Of a stretch of DNA of 64,000 nt, positions 9,050 through 17,921 are shown one piece after another. The position numbers were made by a program, and so were the translations under genes. Where the stretch lies: positions 1-64,000 of the forward strand of contig CALHND010000007.1 of assembly GCA_938034875.1 (NCBI GenBank), read 5' to 3'. The notes beneath the pieces were generated by a model. That model was not told the origin of the DNA, did no database searches, and was given only the letters and a program-made list of their open reading frames with translations. Each line of letters starts with the position of its first letter. Position 1 is the stretch's first letter. This stretch comes from an uncultured Clostridia bacterium (GTDB lineage: Bacteria; Bacillota; Clostridia; Oscillospirales; Acutalibacteraceae).

Positions 9050-10149
9050 TTCATTCTCACCGGTAATACGATGTATAAGAAGCTGTCGCCATCGACCGGA
9101 CGAATAAGCAAAGGCTTATCCGACTGGTTAAACTGAAGCACAACCTTATCACTTTCACTGGCGCGTAGCGCCTCTAACAAATATCTGAAATTGAATCCAA
9201 TTGAAATAAATTTACCTTCCATATCAATTGGAAGTTCATCAGTTGCACTTCCCACTTCGGTAGTGCACGATGCAACAAAAACGTTGTCCTTTATGTTGCA
9301 ACAAACGGGAGTCCTGCGTCGATCTTTATCAACAATTACTTGGCTTACACGCTCAACCGTTTCAATCAGTAAACGGGTGTCAACCGAAACAGAAGTTTCA
9401 ACAGTTTCGGGTAAAATACGTTCATAACTGAAAAAATCACCGTCAAGCAATCTGGAAATAATCATAAATCCATCAACTGTAAATATGATGTGGCGCTTTG
9501 ACATTGTAATTTTAATATCTTCGTCGGTTGTAATGAGCTTCAAAACCTCACTCATTGCCTTTGCCGGAACAATGAAGCGCATGTCACCTTCAAAATTGAT
9601 TTTTTCCTGTCTTACTGCAATTCTAAATCCGTCAACTGCTATAAGACGCAATGTGCCATTTTCAATTTCGTACATGATTCCTGTGTGTACCGGCTTTGAG
9701 TTTCCGGGGATTGCACAGGAAAAAATGGTTTGTCTGACCATTGAGGTGAGTATTGCCGATGGGATTGAGAGCGTTTTTGCCCCAATTACCTGCGGTAATT
9801 CGGGATATTCATCAGCATTTATTCCAACAAGTGAAAATTTAGAGTTACCCGATGTGATGTGACAATTGAGTCGTTCGTCAATGAAAAGAGTAATTTTATC
9901 CTCGGGCAAGCGGCGAACAATATCACAAAATAGCTTTGCATCAAGAATGATGCGTCCGCTTTCTTCAACCAGTGCATCAATTTCGGTTTCCATTCCTGTT
10001 TCAAGGTCATATCCGCAAAGCGTAACTTTACCTCTATCTGCTGTAAAAAGAATACCAGATAATGCTGTAACAGCGGTTTTTTGTGAAACTACGCGGGAAA
10101 CATGGGTTGCTGCCTCACAAATAGTGTCTCTGTCGCATGTAAATTTCAT
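9046..10149 (-). CDS. dnaN: DNA polymerase III beta subunit (sliding clamp)
   Basis: 367 residues, the usual length for the three-domain clamp that tethers the replicative polymerase. It begins 'MKFTCDRDTICEAATHVSRVV' and ends with the characteristic 'PLLIRPVDGDSFLYIVLPVRMK'. SD GAGGAG lies upstream of the ATG. It is preceded by the dnaA-dnaN gap that holds the proposed unwinding element, and overlaps yaaA by four bases. Confidence 0.98.
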   Translation of the reverse strand: MKFTCDRDTICEAATHVSRVVSQKTAVTALSGILFTADRGKVTLCGYDLETGMETEIDALVEESGRIILDAKLFCDIVRRLPEDKITLFIDERLNCHITSGNSKFSLVGINADEYPELPQVIGAKTLSIPSAILTSMVRQTIFSCAIPGNSKPVHTGIMYEIENGTLRLIAVDGFRIAVRQEKINFEGDMRFIVPAKAMSEVLKLITTDEDIKITMSKRHIIFTVDGFMIISRLLDGDFFSYERILPETVETSVSVDTRLLIETVERVSQVIVDKDRRRTPVCCNIKDNVFVASCTTEVGSATDELPIDMEGKFISIGFNFRYLLEALRASESDKVVLQFNQSDKPLLIRPVDGDSFLYIVLPVRMK

Positions 10150-10412
10150 AATCTGTTAAAATCTCCTCTCTTTTTTATTGAATAAAAGAAAATGTAAGTT
10201 TTTTTATAAATAAAAAAGTAAATAAAGTAGTATTAGTAGTAGTAGCTGATGAAATGTTAATAAGCTTTAATTGTTTAGTAACCGCAATGGTTTGTGGCAA
10301 TTATTTAGTTTTTAATAAATTTATCAAAAAATGTTGAAATGTTAATGGTAATTGGGTTTTCAACGCTTTAACAAATTATTAAAGTTAAAAGATGAAAACT
10401 TTGTTAAAAAAA
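10150..10412. other. dnaA-dnaN intergenic region, candidate oriC unwinding region
   Basis: 263 strongly AT-rich bases between dnaA and dnaN, the place of the unwinding region in Bacillus subtilis. It holds a run of TAG triplets (10228-10245). Read in the dnaA-to-dnaN direction, this is preceded by TTATTAACA, a 7/9 match to the DnaA box TTATCCACA. TGAAATGTTAAT occurs twice (10250-10261 and 10335-10346). No perfect DnaA box is visible. Origin function is inferred. Confidence 0.5.
10228..10245 (+). promoter_or_regulatory. Candidate DnaA-trio element
   Basis: Six consecutive triplets TAG-TAT-TAG-TAG-TAG-TAG. DnaA-trios are repeats of 3'-[G/A]A[T/C]-5', i.e. 5'-TAG-3' type, which guide DnaA onto single-stranded DNA. 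The orientation and placement downstream of dnaA match the Bacillus arrangement. AT-rich sequence follows on the dnaN side. Confidence 0.55.
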
Positions 10413-11720
10413 TTAGATGTTATCAGACTGAAGATTTTTAATAATATCTTCGATAATATTTTTTTCTTTAGGCTGTGATTTCATCAGCGCATCGACTTTA
10501 TTTATCGAATGCAATACGGTAGCGTGATTTTTACCGAAGTTTTTACCGATTTCTTCAAGCGACATTTCGGTGATTTCACGTACAATGTACATACAAATCT
10601 GGCGAACCTTTGTAACAGGTGCGTTTTGCTTTTTGGACAAAACATCTTCAACAGAAACTGTGTATGTGCGTGAAACCTCTTCAATAATTGTGTTGACGGT
10701 AACAGGTTCGGGCTGAAAATCGTTTTTAATGTCACGAATGACATTTTGAACGTAGGCGACAGTCGGAGTCAAGCCGTCAAGTTTATAGTTCATTTGCAGC
10801 TTTTTAACAGTACCTTCAAGCTGGCGAATGTTTTGTTTAATGTTTTCTGCAATGTAAAAAACAACATCGTCATTAAGGTCAAGACCGATAAGCTGAGCTT
10901 TGCGCTTAATGATTCCGACTCGCGTTTCAAATTCGGGAGGAGCAATGTCTGCTATAAGACCGCTTTCAAAACGGGAACGCAAACGCTCGTCCAGTGCTTT
11001 TATATCTTTTGGCGGACGGTCGGATGTTACGACAATTTGCTTATTGTTAAGGTGAAGTTCGTTAAATGTGTTAAAGAACTCGACCTGAGTTTCTTCTTTA
11101 CCGGCGATAAACTGAATATCGTCAACCAGCAAAATATCAATATTGCGGTAGCGGTTGCGGAATTCGTCCATGTGACCTTCGCGGACGTTTGTGATAAAGT
11201 CGTTAATAAATTCCTCGGATCGAACATAAAGAATATCTTTTTTGGGATATTTGTGCTTAACAAAATTATAAATTGCAAGCATAAGATGGGTTTTACCAAC
11301 TCCCGAGTTACCGTAGATCACCAGCGGATTGTAAACAATTGACGGCTTTTCTGCTACAGCCATAGAAGCTGCGTGAGCAAAGCGGTTAGACGATCCGACA
11401 ATGTAGGTGTCAAACGTGTACTCGTATCCTGACGGCTCGGCTGGGATAGCGTGATTGCCGTTGTTTTCGGGTGTTTCGTCGCATAAAATGCGCAGACCGA
11501 CCGGAAATCCCATGATATTTTGAAAAGCAGTTCGAATAAGCTCCGCATAGGTTTGTTCAATTACTTTTTTGTGTATGTTATGAGGCACATGCAGAACGGC
11601 CTCGCCGTTTTTGAAATCAACGGGTGTAATTGTGTGAATCCACATATTGTAAGCAACATCGCCGACTTTTGTAGCACAAAACTCGTCAACCAATCCCCAA
11701 ACATCTTTAAATGTTTGCAT
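10413..11720 (-). CDS. dnaA: Chromosomal replication initiator DnaA
   Basis: 435 residues. Domain I spans about 1-85. A short domain II linker (about 85-100, 'ENNGNHAIPAEPSG') explains the slightly short length. The AAA+ domain has Walker A 'GNSGVGKT' (137-144) and Walker B 'LLVDDIQF'. The C-terminal helix-turn-helix domain IV carries 'GKNHATVLHSINKV', the DnaA-box recognition signature. TAGGAGG precedes the ATG. It initiates replication by opening oriC. A long AT-rich leader (11721-12156) lies upstream. Confidence 0.98.
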   Translation of the reverse strand: MQTFKDVWGLVDEFCATKVGDVAYNMWIHTITPVDFKNGEAVLHVPHNIHKKVIEQTYAELIRTAFQNIMGFPVGLRILCDETPENNGNHAIPAEPSGYEYTFDTYIVGSSNRFAHAASMAVAEKPSIVYNPLVIYGNSGVGKTHLMLAIYNFVKHKYPKKDILYVRSEEFINDFITNVREGHMDEFRNRYRNIDILLVDDIQFIAGKEETQVEFFNTFNELHLNNKQIVVTSDRPPKDIKALDERLRSRFESGLIADIAPPEFETRVGIIKRKAQLIGLDLNDDVVFYIAENIKQNIRQLEGTVKKLQMNYKLDGLTPTVAYVQNVIRDIKNDFQPEPVTVNTIIEEVSRTYTVSVEDVLSKKQNAPVTKVRQICMYIVREITEMSLEEIGKNFGKNHATVLHSINKVDALMKSQPKEKNIIEDIIKNLQSDNI

Positions 11721-12156
11721 AAATTTTTACCTCCTAAAATCATACCTTCATATACATGAATTGTATCTAAAAAACCGAACAAATTAGAGCATATTTATAC
11801 CCTTAAATTTTAACACAAAAAACCCAATATTACAAGCGAAATTAACGAGTTTTTAACAAATAATCAGTAATGTTTTTAAAAACTTAAAAGGTTATAAAAA
11901 ATAAGTACAAAACAAGCTTTTTTTATGCAATTTTAGTATCTTTTTTGCATACTTTCGTAGATACAGATGTAAAAAAATTTTATATAAATATTATGTTAAT
12001 AAACGACGCTTAAAAAAAGATAAAAAGAGAAATTATTTATGGTGATATTTTTAAATTTATTGCCGTTGTCGAACATTATTTTAAAAAAAAGTCTGCCGAA
12101 TTTTTAACATTCAGCAGACTTAAATTTTTAAATATTTAATTTGTCAGTAAAAAAAA
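11721..12156. other. AT-rich region upstream of dnaA
   Basis: About 430 bases without a supportable gene, holding the dnaA promoter region. Several TTTTTAACA-like 9-mers occur (6/9 to the DnaA box), but no TTATCCACA. The right end contains the terminator of the neighbouring lipoprotein gene. Confidence 0.5.
12083..12121 (-). terminator. Terminator of the 12157 lipoprotein gene
   Basis: On the minus strand, AAGTCTGC-type stem (12111-12121 with 12090-12100) followed by a run of T (the A-run at 12083-12090 on the plus strand). Confidence 0.85.
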
Positions 12157-12942
12157 TTACTTTACCGAAACCTCATGATATCCGTATTCTTCGCCGGTAG
12201 GCTCATAAACGCGGACAATTGCTTTAAGTGCGCCGATTTCGTTAAAATAGAGCGTCATATCGACATCAAAATCGACCGAAGTTGACTTCTTTGCTTTTTC
12301 ATACGCTTCTATTTCATCGGGCAAATAATCAGTATCTTTGCCGTACAGTTGCAAAAATTTACTTTCTGCTGCGGCTTTAATCTTATTCATGCCATCGGTT
12401 GTTGTCATTCCTGCGGCGTTTAAAAGATCTTCTTTATTCAGCTCTGCGCCCGTGTCAGTGTTAATGTTAATTGCTTCATAAAGGGTGTATTCGGAGCCGT
12501 AAACTGAGCTGATGAGCAAAGACAGCACGTTATCTTTTATACAAGCGGTGTATTTCATTTCGGTCAAATCAACCCTGCTGTTCATTGCCATCGCTTTAAG
12601 CTCAACATCAATAAGAGCTGAGCAATAATTTTTGATGCGAGTATTAATTTCTGTCAGGCTGACATTAGGCAATGTAAGCTGCGGATATTTGTACGAATAA
12701 TTGATTGTTTTGCCGCTGAAAGAGTAAGTGCCGGTTGCACGAAAATCCTCTTTAACAGTTTCGGCTACGGTAAGCGGAGTGCTTGAAACGTGGGCAGAGT
12801 CGGACGAATTGACAGAAGATACGTCAGATTTGTTATTAATGTCCGACAGTACATCGTCAAGAGAAGCGGTTGTTTTTGGGCCGCAAGAGGCTATTGAAAA
12901 CAGCATGGTTGCGGCAATCAGTAAGGTAATGAATCTTTTCAT
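12157..12942 (-). CDS. Lipoprotein with RsiV/DUF3298-like domain
   Basis: 261 residues. Signal peptide with a lipobox (MLFSIASC, Cys at 20), then a Ser/Asn/Asp-rich linker to about residue 70, and one globular extracellular domain. 'SYKYPQLTLPNVSLTEINTRI' followed by 'AININTDTGAELNKEDLL' resembles the DUF4163/DUF3298 type seen in RsiV and PdaC N-termini. That assignment is by eye only. Probably membrane-anchored on the outside; function unknown. It lies between dnaA and a two-TM protein, where rpmH-rnpA-yidC would be expected in many Firmicutes. Confidence 0.6.
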   Translation of the reverse strand: MKRFITLLIAATMLFSIASCGPKTTASLDDVLSDINNKSDVSSVNSSDSAHVSSTPLTVAETVKEDFRATGTYSFSGKTINYSYKYPQLTLPNVSLTEINTRIKNYCSALIDVELKAMAMNSRVDLTEMKYTACIKDNVLSLLISSVYGSEYTLYEAININTDTGAELNKEDLLNAAGMTTTDGMNKIKAAAESKFLQLYGKDTDYLPDEIEAYEKAKKSTSVDFDVDMTLYFNEIGALKAIVRVYEPTGEEYGYHEVSVK

Positions 12943-12976
12943 TGTGTTTGATCACTCCAATCAGAAACAGAAAAAA

Positions 12977-13516
12977 TCATTTTTTCTTTTGCAGAGCCAT
13001 AAGATTTTGCAAAATCTTGATCAGCGCAATGGCGAGGAAGCCAAAAATGACGAGCAAAATAGCCGAAACGAGACTTGAAATGACCGATGAGATCATGACT
13101 CCCGATTCAAGCGGCTCTGAGCTTCCAAAAATGGCAAACATATCACCGATGAATGAAAACGGTGCAATTATGAATAAAATGCAACTGATAACGCGCATGA
13201 CCATACAAATGGTCTTGCCCGAGTCAGAATAAAGATTCGAAAGAGAAGCCTCTTCATAATGTCTTGCTTCGTATCCATCAAGAGATGGGCGCTCTTTTTC
13301 GTCGGTTTCGCTGTAAAAAGTCACTGAGCTTGCGACCGGCGCCGCATGTATTGATGAACTTTCGGTGGCATAGTGCTTTACGCCGGTACCGCTTTCGCTG
13401 CGAAAATGGTCATCTGACGGCGCTTTAGCGGCAGGAGCAACTTTTTTACGCGGTTTTGTGTCAAAGTCCTCATCACTGATGATGGACAGAATATCGTTGT
13501 CATTTTTTTTGGCCAT
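12977..13516 (-). CDS. Small membrane protein with disordered N-terminus
   Basis: 179 residues. The first 105 are hydrophilic, rich in Ser/Asp/Lys and probably disordered. The C-terminal 75 hold two hydrophobic helices ('ICMVMRVISCILFIIAPFSFI' and 'ISSVISSLVSAILLVIFGFLAIALI') ending in a basic tail KKK. AGGAGG precedes the ATG. Not recognised. It lies 34 bases upstream of the lipoprotein gene, which suggests cotranscription, possibly both downstream of serS. Confidence 0.6.
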   Translation of the reverse strand: MAKKNDNDILSIISDEDFDTKPRKKVAPAAKAPSDDHFRSESGTGVKHYATESSSIHAAPVASSVTFYSETDEKERPSLDGYEARHYEEASLSNLYSDSGKTICMVMRVISCILFIIAPFSFIGDMFAIFGSSEPLESGVMISSVISSLVSAILLVIFGFLAIALIKILQNLMALQKKK

Positions 13517-13604
13517 TTTGTCCTCCTAAAAGGTAAAAAGAAATATTTATTAAATTAATTTTGCCGAGCACAGAGCCCTCTGCGCAAAGACATTTGCCTT
13601 AATT

Positions 13605-14882
13605 TCAGCCGATTTTTTCTACGCCGCCCATGTATGGACGCAGTGCAACCGGAATGTTAACCGAGCCATCGGCTTTAAGGTTGTTTTCGAGGAATGCAAT
13701 AAGCATTCTGGGCGGAGCAACAACGGTGTTATTTAGCGTGTGGGCAAGGTAACTGCCGTTTTCACCTTTTATGCGGATTTTAAGGCGGCGAGCTTGTGCA
13801 TCACCAAGGTTAGAACAGCTGCCGACTTCGAAATATTTTTGCTGACGGGGAGACCAAGCTTCTACATCAAGAGACTTGACTTTTAAATCGGCAAGGTCGC
13901 CCGAGCAGCAGCCCAGTGTACGAACGGGGACATCAAGCGAGCGGAAAAGGTCGACTGTGTTTTTCCACAGCTGGTCGTACCAATAGTCGGAATCTTCCGG
14001 CTTGCATACAACGATCATTTCCTGCTTTTCAAACTGGTGAATACGGTAAACGCCACGTTCTTCTATGCCGTGAGCACCCTTTTCCTTGCGGAAGCAGGGG
14101 GAATAGCTGGTAAGCGTATATGGCAGTTTTTCTTCGGGAGTAATAGTGTCAATGAATTTACCAATCATTGAATGTTCGCTTGTGCCGATGAGGTAAAGGT
14201 CTTCGCCCTCAATTTTGTACATCATGGCATCCATTTCGGCAAAGCTCATAACGCCGGTAACTACATTTGCACGAATCATGTATGGCGGAACGCAGTAGGT
14301 GAATCCGCGGTTAATCATAAAGTCGCGTGCGTATGAAATAACGGCAGAATGCAGACGGGCAATGTCGCCCATGAGGTAGTAAAATCCGTTGCCTGCAACC
14401 TTTCTTGCAGCGTCAAGGTCAATTCCCTCAAGCTTTTCCATAATTTCGGTGTGGTACGGAATTTCAAAATCGGGAACAAACGGATCGCCGTATTTTTCAA
14501 TTTCTACATTCTCGCTGTCGTCTTTGCCGATCGGCACCGACGGATCAATGATCTGCGGAATGGTCATCATTACGGTTTTAATCTTTTCCTCAAGCTCACG
14601 CTCAGTGTTTTCAAGCTCAGCAAGACGGGTTGCATTTTCGGCAACCTGCTTTTTGGCGGCCTCGGCCTCGTCCTTTTTGCCTTGTGCCATCAAAGCACCG
14701 ATTTGCTTCGAAATTTTGTTTCTTGATGCACGCAGCTCGTCTGCCTCTTTGATAGCGGCACGAAAAGCGGCGTCAAGTTCAATTGCTTCGTCTACCAGCG
14801 GCAGTTTGTAATCCTGAAATTTATTGCGTATATTTTGTTTTACCGCTTCCGGATTCTCTCGTAAAAATTTGATATCTAGCAT
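13605..14882 (-). CDS. serS: Seryl-tRNA synthetase
   Basis: 425 residues, usual length for bacterial SerRS. The N-terminal two-helix coiled-coil arm that grips the long variable arm of tRNA-Ser covers about residues 25-105. The class II catalytic domain follows, with motif 2 'SPCFRKEKGAHGIEERGVYR' and motif 3 'NNTVVAPPRMLIAFLE'. It charges tRNA-Ser; a tRNA-Ser(GGA) gene is in this window at 37959. There is only a 16-base gap to parB upstream and no T-box leader, so serS is probably expressed from the parA-parB transcript. Confidence 0.97.
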   Translation of the reverse strand: MLDIKFLRENPEAVKQNIRNKFQDYKLPLVDEAIELDAAFRAAIKEADELRASRNKISKQIGALMAQGKKDEAEAAKKQVAENATRLAELENTERELEEKIKTVMMTIPQIIDPSVPIGKDDSENVEIEKYGDPFVPDFEIPYHTEIMEKLEGIDLDAARKVAGNGFYYLMGDIARLHSAVISYARDFMINRGFTYCVPPYMIRANVVTGVMSFAEMDAMMYKIEGEDLYLIGTSEHSMIGKFIDTITPEEKLPYTLTSYSPCFRKEKGAHGIEERGVYRIHQFEKQEMIVVCKPEDSDYWYDQLWKNTVDLFRSLDVPVRTLGCCSGDLADLKVKSLDVEAWSPRQQKYFEVGSCSNLGDAQARRLKIRIKGENGSYLAHTLNNTVVAPPRMLIAFLENNLKADGSVNIPVALRPYMGGVEKIG

Positions 14883-14898
14883 TTTTATATCCGTCCTT

Positions 14899-15741
14899 TT
14901 ATTCCTCGCCTGAGAGGAGTTTTATCAGGTTTTTCAAATCATCTTTACCGTAAAATTCTATCATTAATGCGCCCTTTTTGTTAGTGCCTTCGACTTTGAT
15001 TTTGCGGCCGAGTGTATTTTTGAGCGCAATTTCGGCTTCTTTAAAATATGAGTCAACTTTAGCTGGTTTTTTGTCAGTTTTGTTACTGACAGTTTTCGAC
15101 AAACTTTCTATCGCACGCACAGTCGCACCCTTAAGTGTCATTTCAACAGCAATGCGGCGCTTTTGTGCATCAAGCGGCAGCATAGCGCGAGCGTGACCTA
15201 CTGAAATGTCTCCCGAAGATACCAGCGCAAGAGTTTCTTCATCCAGCGCAAGCAAACGCAGCGCATTGGCAACAACCGGTCGCGATTTTCCGACCGAAGC
15301 AGCAACCTGCTCCTGAGTCAATTCGTATTGGTCGATTAAATGTCGGTAACCCTTTGCCTCTTCAACAGGATTTAAATCCTCACGCTGAAGGTTTTCTATC
15401 AGCGCAATTTCGGCACATTCGCGATCGTTTAGTTCACGAATAATAACAGGTACAACCTCTAATCCGGCCAATCGGCTGGCACGCCAACGGCGCTCTCCAG
15501 CAACGATTTGGTATCCAAGGTCGCCCATAGGGCGTACCGTGATCGGCTGTAAAAGTCCGTGTTCGGCAATGCTTTCGGCAAGCTCCTGCAATGCCGCCTC
15601 GTCAAATTCTTTACGTGGCTGGGCACGGTTTGGCTCAATTTCGCTCAGACGAAGTTCTGTCAACTGGTTGGAATCGGCTGAATTTTCGCCAAAAAGAGAG
15701 TCAAGCCCTCTGCCGAGACCTTTTTTTCTGACTGTTGCCAT
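14899..15741 (-). CDS. parB: Chromosome-partitioning protein ParB (Spo0J)
   Basis: 280 residues. It starts 'MATVRKKGLGRGLDSLFGE', the ParA-interacting N-terminal box. The CTP-binding motifs include 'GERRWRASR' and 'ENLQREDLNPVEEA', followed by the parS-recognising helix-turn-helix ('LTQEQVAASVGKSRPVVANALRL') and a C-terminal dimerisation domain. ParB loads on parS and slides as a CTP-dependent clamp. Two parS-like sites lie nearby (16648 and 19010). It starts 12 bases after parA. Confidence 0.97.
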   Translation of the reverse strand: MATVRKKGLGRGLDSLFGENSADSNQLTELRLSEIEPNRAQPRKEFDEAALQELAESIAEHGLLQPITVRPMGDLGYQIVAGERRWRASRLAGLEVVPVIIRELNDRECAEIALIENLQREDLNPVEEAKGYRHLIDQYELTQEQVAASVGKSRPVVANALRLLALDEETLALVSSGDISVGHARAMLPLDAQKRRIAVEMTLKGATVRAIESLSKTVSNKTDKKPAKVDSYFKEAEIALKNTLGRKIKVEGTNKKGALMIEFYGKDDLKNLIKLLSGEE

Positions 15742-15753
15742 TTTATCCTCCCG

Positions 15754-16518
15754 TTATCTTATACCTTTTATTAATTCTTCCGCTAATTTGTCGTATGCAG
15801 CAGCACCTTTTGACCCGCGGTCAAAGTACTGTATCGGCTGTCCGTAACTTGGCGCCTCTGACAGTCTTACGGTGCGCGGAATGGTTGTTGCAAAAACTTT
15901 TCGCGGAAAAAATCGTTTAACTTCGCCAATGACCTGCTGTGTAAGGTTAAGCCGTCCGTCAAACATTGTAAGCAGTACACCCTCAAGCTCCAAAATGGGA
16001 TTGTAGCGCTGTTTTACAAGTCGGATGGTCGACATAAGCTGCGACAGACCCTCTAGTGCAAAGTATTCACATTGTACCGGTACTAGCACTGAATCGCTTG
16101 CGTTAAGCGCATTCAGCGTGATAAGACCAAGTGACGGAGGGCAGTCGAGAAAAATATAATCGTAGTCGTTTTGAATGGGTGCAATTACCTTTTTAAGTAC
16201 GCTTTCGCGGTGTTCTTTTTCAATCATTTCAATTTCAGCACCGGCCAAATCCATGTTAGCCGGGACAACATCAACATTGTCAAACTGGGTTTTAATCACC
16301 GCGGAGGCAACCGATGCGCCGTCAACAAGCAAGTTATAGCTTGAATTTTTAAGCTCGCGCTTATTTATGCCGTAGCCGCTGGTTGAATTGCCCTGGGGGT
16401 CAATGTCTATCAGCAGTACTTTTTTACCCAATTTGCCGAGTCCTGCGGTCAGATTGACAGCTGTGGTAGTTTTACCAACGCCACCCTTCTGATTTACGCA
16501 CGAAATAACCTTTCCCAA
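15754..16518 (-). CDS. parA: Chromosome-partitioning ATPase ParA (Soj)
   Basis: 254 residues, MinD/ParA family with the deviant Walker A 'KGGVGKTT' (11-18), switch I 'DIDPQGNST' and Walker B 'YDYIFLDCPPSLG'. Soj-type ParA proteins bind DNA non-specifically and act with ParB in origin segregation and in control of DnaA. A parS-like palindrome lies 130 bases upstream of its start. It is the first gene of a parA-parB(-serS) unit. Confidence 0.97.
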   Translation of the reverse strand: MGKVISCVNQKGGVGKTTTAVNLTAGLGKLGKKVLLIDIDPQGNSTSGYGINKRELKNSSYNLLVDGASVASAVIKTQFDNVDVVPANMDLAGAEIEMIEKEHRESVLKKVIAPIQNDYDYIFLDCPPSLGLITLNALNASDSVLVPVQCEYFALEGLSQLMSTIRLVKQRYNPILELEGVLLTMFDGRLNLTQQVIGEVKRFFPRKVFATTIPRTVRLSEAPSYGQPIQYFDRGSKGAAAYDKLAEELIKGIR

Positions 16519-16647
16519 TGTATATATCCACCTTTTCAGTAGTGTTTTTAATAAGTATTAGCATAAATTGAGGCAAAAGCATCAATATGAATAATTATAC
16601 CACAACCGGCACTAAATGAAAAGGGGTAAGTGTGAAAAAGTATGCAA

Positions 16648-16663
16648 TGTTTCACATGAAACA
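16648..16663. promoter_or_regulatory. parS site 1
   Basis: TGTTTCACATGAAACA, one base from the classic parS palindrome TGTTTCACGTGAAACA. It is embedded in a longer near-perfect palindrome (16645-16666) upstream of parA. The same 16-mer recurs inverted at 19010. Confidence 0.88.
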
Positions 16664-16903
16664 TTGTGGGTAAAACATGGAGTTTTTATGCAAGTAAAAG
16701 AAACAATGTAACTATTAAATAATATGCGAATTTTTGCAAACGATGGCTTTGTAATGAGCATTTGTCTAGTTTCAACGGTTTGCGGCGTATTAGCAAATGT
16801 ATGAATCTACGCTTTGAAATAATGCAACTGTTTTGACAGAGCAATATTATCAAAACAGCATAACCGTTAAAGGTTGGGGGAAGCAGAACTTAACACTTAT
16901 AAC

Positions 16904-16935
16904 AAAAGATGCCGTACAATATGCACAGCATCTTT
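16904..16935 (-). terminator. Terminator downstream of noc
   Basis: Inverted repeat AAAGATGC/GCATCTTT just beyond the noc stop. On the minus strand it is followed by TTGTT; the T-run is weak. Confidence 0.6.
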
Positions 16936-16940
16936 GTTTT

Positions 16941-17825
16941 TTAAATATCAAATGTAAGCTGCTCGTTTTCGCGGCGCTCTTTTGGAATTATTACGGTGTA
17001 ACGAATAAATGATTCATTTTCGGTTTTGTCCGCTCGCGCATCCAAACCACTGCGCCGAATGGTTTCTACTGCCTTTGACAAAGTATTAACATAAATTCGG
17101 AAGTCACGAATAATATGCTCACGAATTATTGGCGGTTTCGGCGGTTGTGGCGGCAGGGATTCCTCTGGTAGAGGTTGCGATGGTGGAGGTTGCGGTGGCA
17201 TAGGTTTTGGCGGATTCATCATCACTTCAATAAATTCCTCGGTTTCGCGAACCGAAAGCTGTTTTGAAATGATTTCATTGAGTGCGTCATCACGTTCCTT
17301 TTCTTCAACAAGCCTTAGCAGTGCTCTTGCATGGCGTTCGCCCAGACCTGCGGCAACAATTCGTGAGCGCTGATCACCATTAAGCCGCAAAAGCCGCAGT
17401 TTATTGGCAATTGCCGATTGTGATTTTCCAAGCCGCACCGCCATTTCATACTGGGACAAGCCCCATTCATTCATTAGCACACGAATACCTTCTGCTTCTT
17501 CAAATACCGTAAGGTCTCGCCGTTGTAAATTTTCAATAAGGCACAGTATGGCTGCTTTTCTGTCATCTACTACCTGCTCAATGCAGGGAACTTCGGTCAA
17601 ACCGGCAAACCGTGCTGCACGCAGCCTTCGCTCGCCGGCAATTAGTTCGTAGCAGCCATCTTCACGCTTGCGAACGGTAAGTGGCTGTATAATTCCGTTT
17701 TTTCTGATGGAATCTGCAAGCCCCATTAAGTCCTCTTCGTCAAAATCGCGGCGCGGCTGAAAAGGGCTTGGGCGAATTTGACTTATCCGAACATTAAGAA
17801 GCTTTGAAGTGTTCTTTTTCAACAA
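16941..17825 (-). CDS. noc: Nucleoid occlusion protein Noc (ParB paralogue)
   Basis: ParB-family protein next to rsmG, the usual Noc position. It has a CTPase motif 'GERRLRAAR', 'ENLQRRDLTVFEEAEG', an HTH ('LSQYEMAVRLGKSQSAIANKL') and a C-terminal dimer domain. Noc coats the nucleoid and blocks division over DNA. A proline-rich insert of about 30 residues (PPKPMPPQPPPSQPLP onward) separates the HTH from the C-terminal domain, which is not typical. The start is uncertain: TTG at 17825 or 17822 sits downstream of AAAGGCGG, while a more upstream TTG (17852) has no SD. The N-terminus lacks the clear amphipathic membrane helix of Bacillus Noc. Confidence 0.88.
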   Translation of the reverse strand: MLKKNTSKLLNVRISQIRPSPFQPRRDFDEEDLMGLADSIRKNGIIQPLTVRKREDGCYELIAGERRLRAARFAGLTEVPCIEQVVDDRKAAILCLIENLQRRDLTVFEEAEGIRVLMNEWGLSQYEMAVRLGKSQSAIANKLRLLRLNGDQRSRIVAAGLGERHARALLRLVEEKERDDALNEIISKQLSVRETEEFIEVMMNPPKPMPPQPPPSQPLPEESLPPQPPKPPIIREHIIRDFRIYVNTLSKAVETIRRSGLDARADKTENESFIRYTVIIPKERRENEQLTFDI

Positions 17826-17830
17826 AATAA

Positions 17831-17871
17831 ACGCACCGCCTTTCTTTAACAAAAATTATAAGTCGGTGCGT
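17831..17871 (-). promoter_or_regulatory. Hairpin over the noc ribosome binding site
   Basis: Perfect 8-base inverted repeat ACGCACCG (17831-17838) / CGGTGCGT (17864-17871). In the RNA one arm overlaps the noc SD. It is followed by UUUAUUUU, so it could instead act as a weak terminator after rsmG. Confidence 0.5.
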
Positions 17872-17921
17872 CGTATATTTTTAGTCTATTGTGTATGAAC
17901 TTTTTTGTATTTATTTGCAAA

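Larger units (their letters stand above)
16519..16940. other. parA-noc intergenic region
   Basis: About 420 bases without a gene, holding the parS-like site at 16648-16663, the parA promoter region and the noc terminator at 16904-16935. I see nothing else I can support. Confidence 0.6.
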
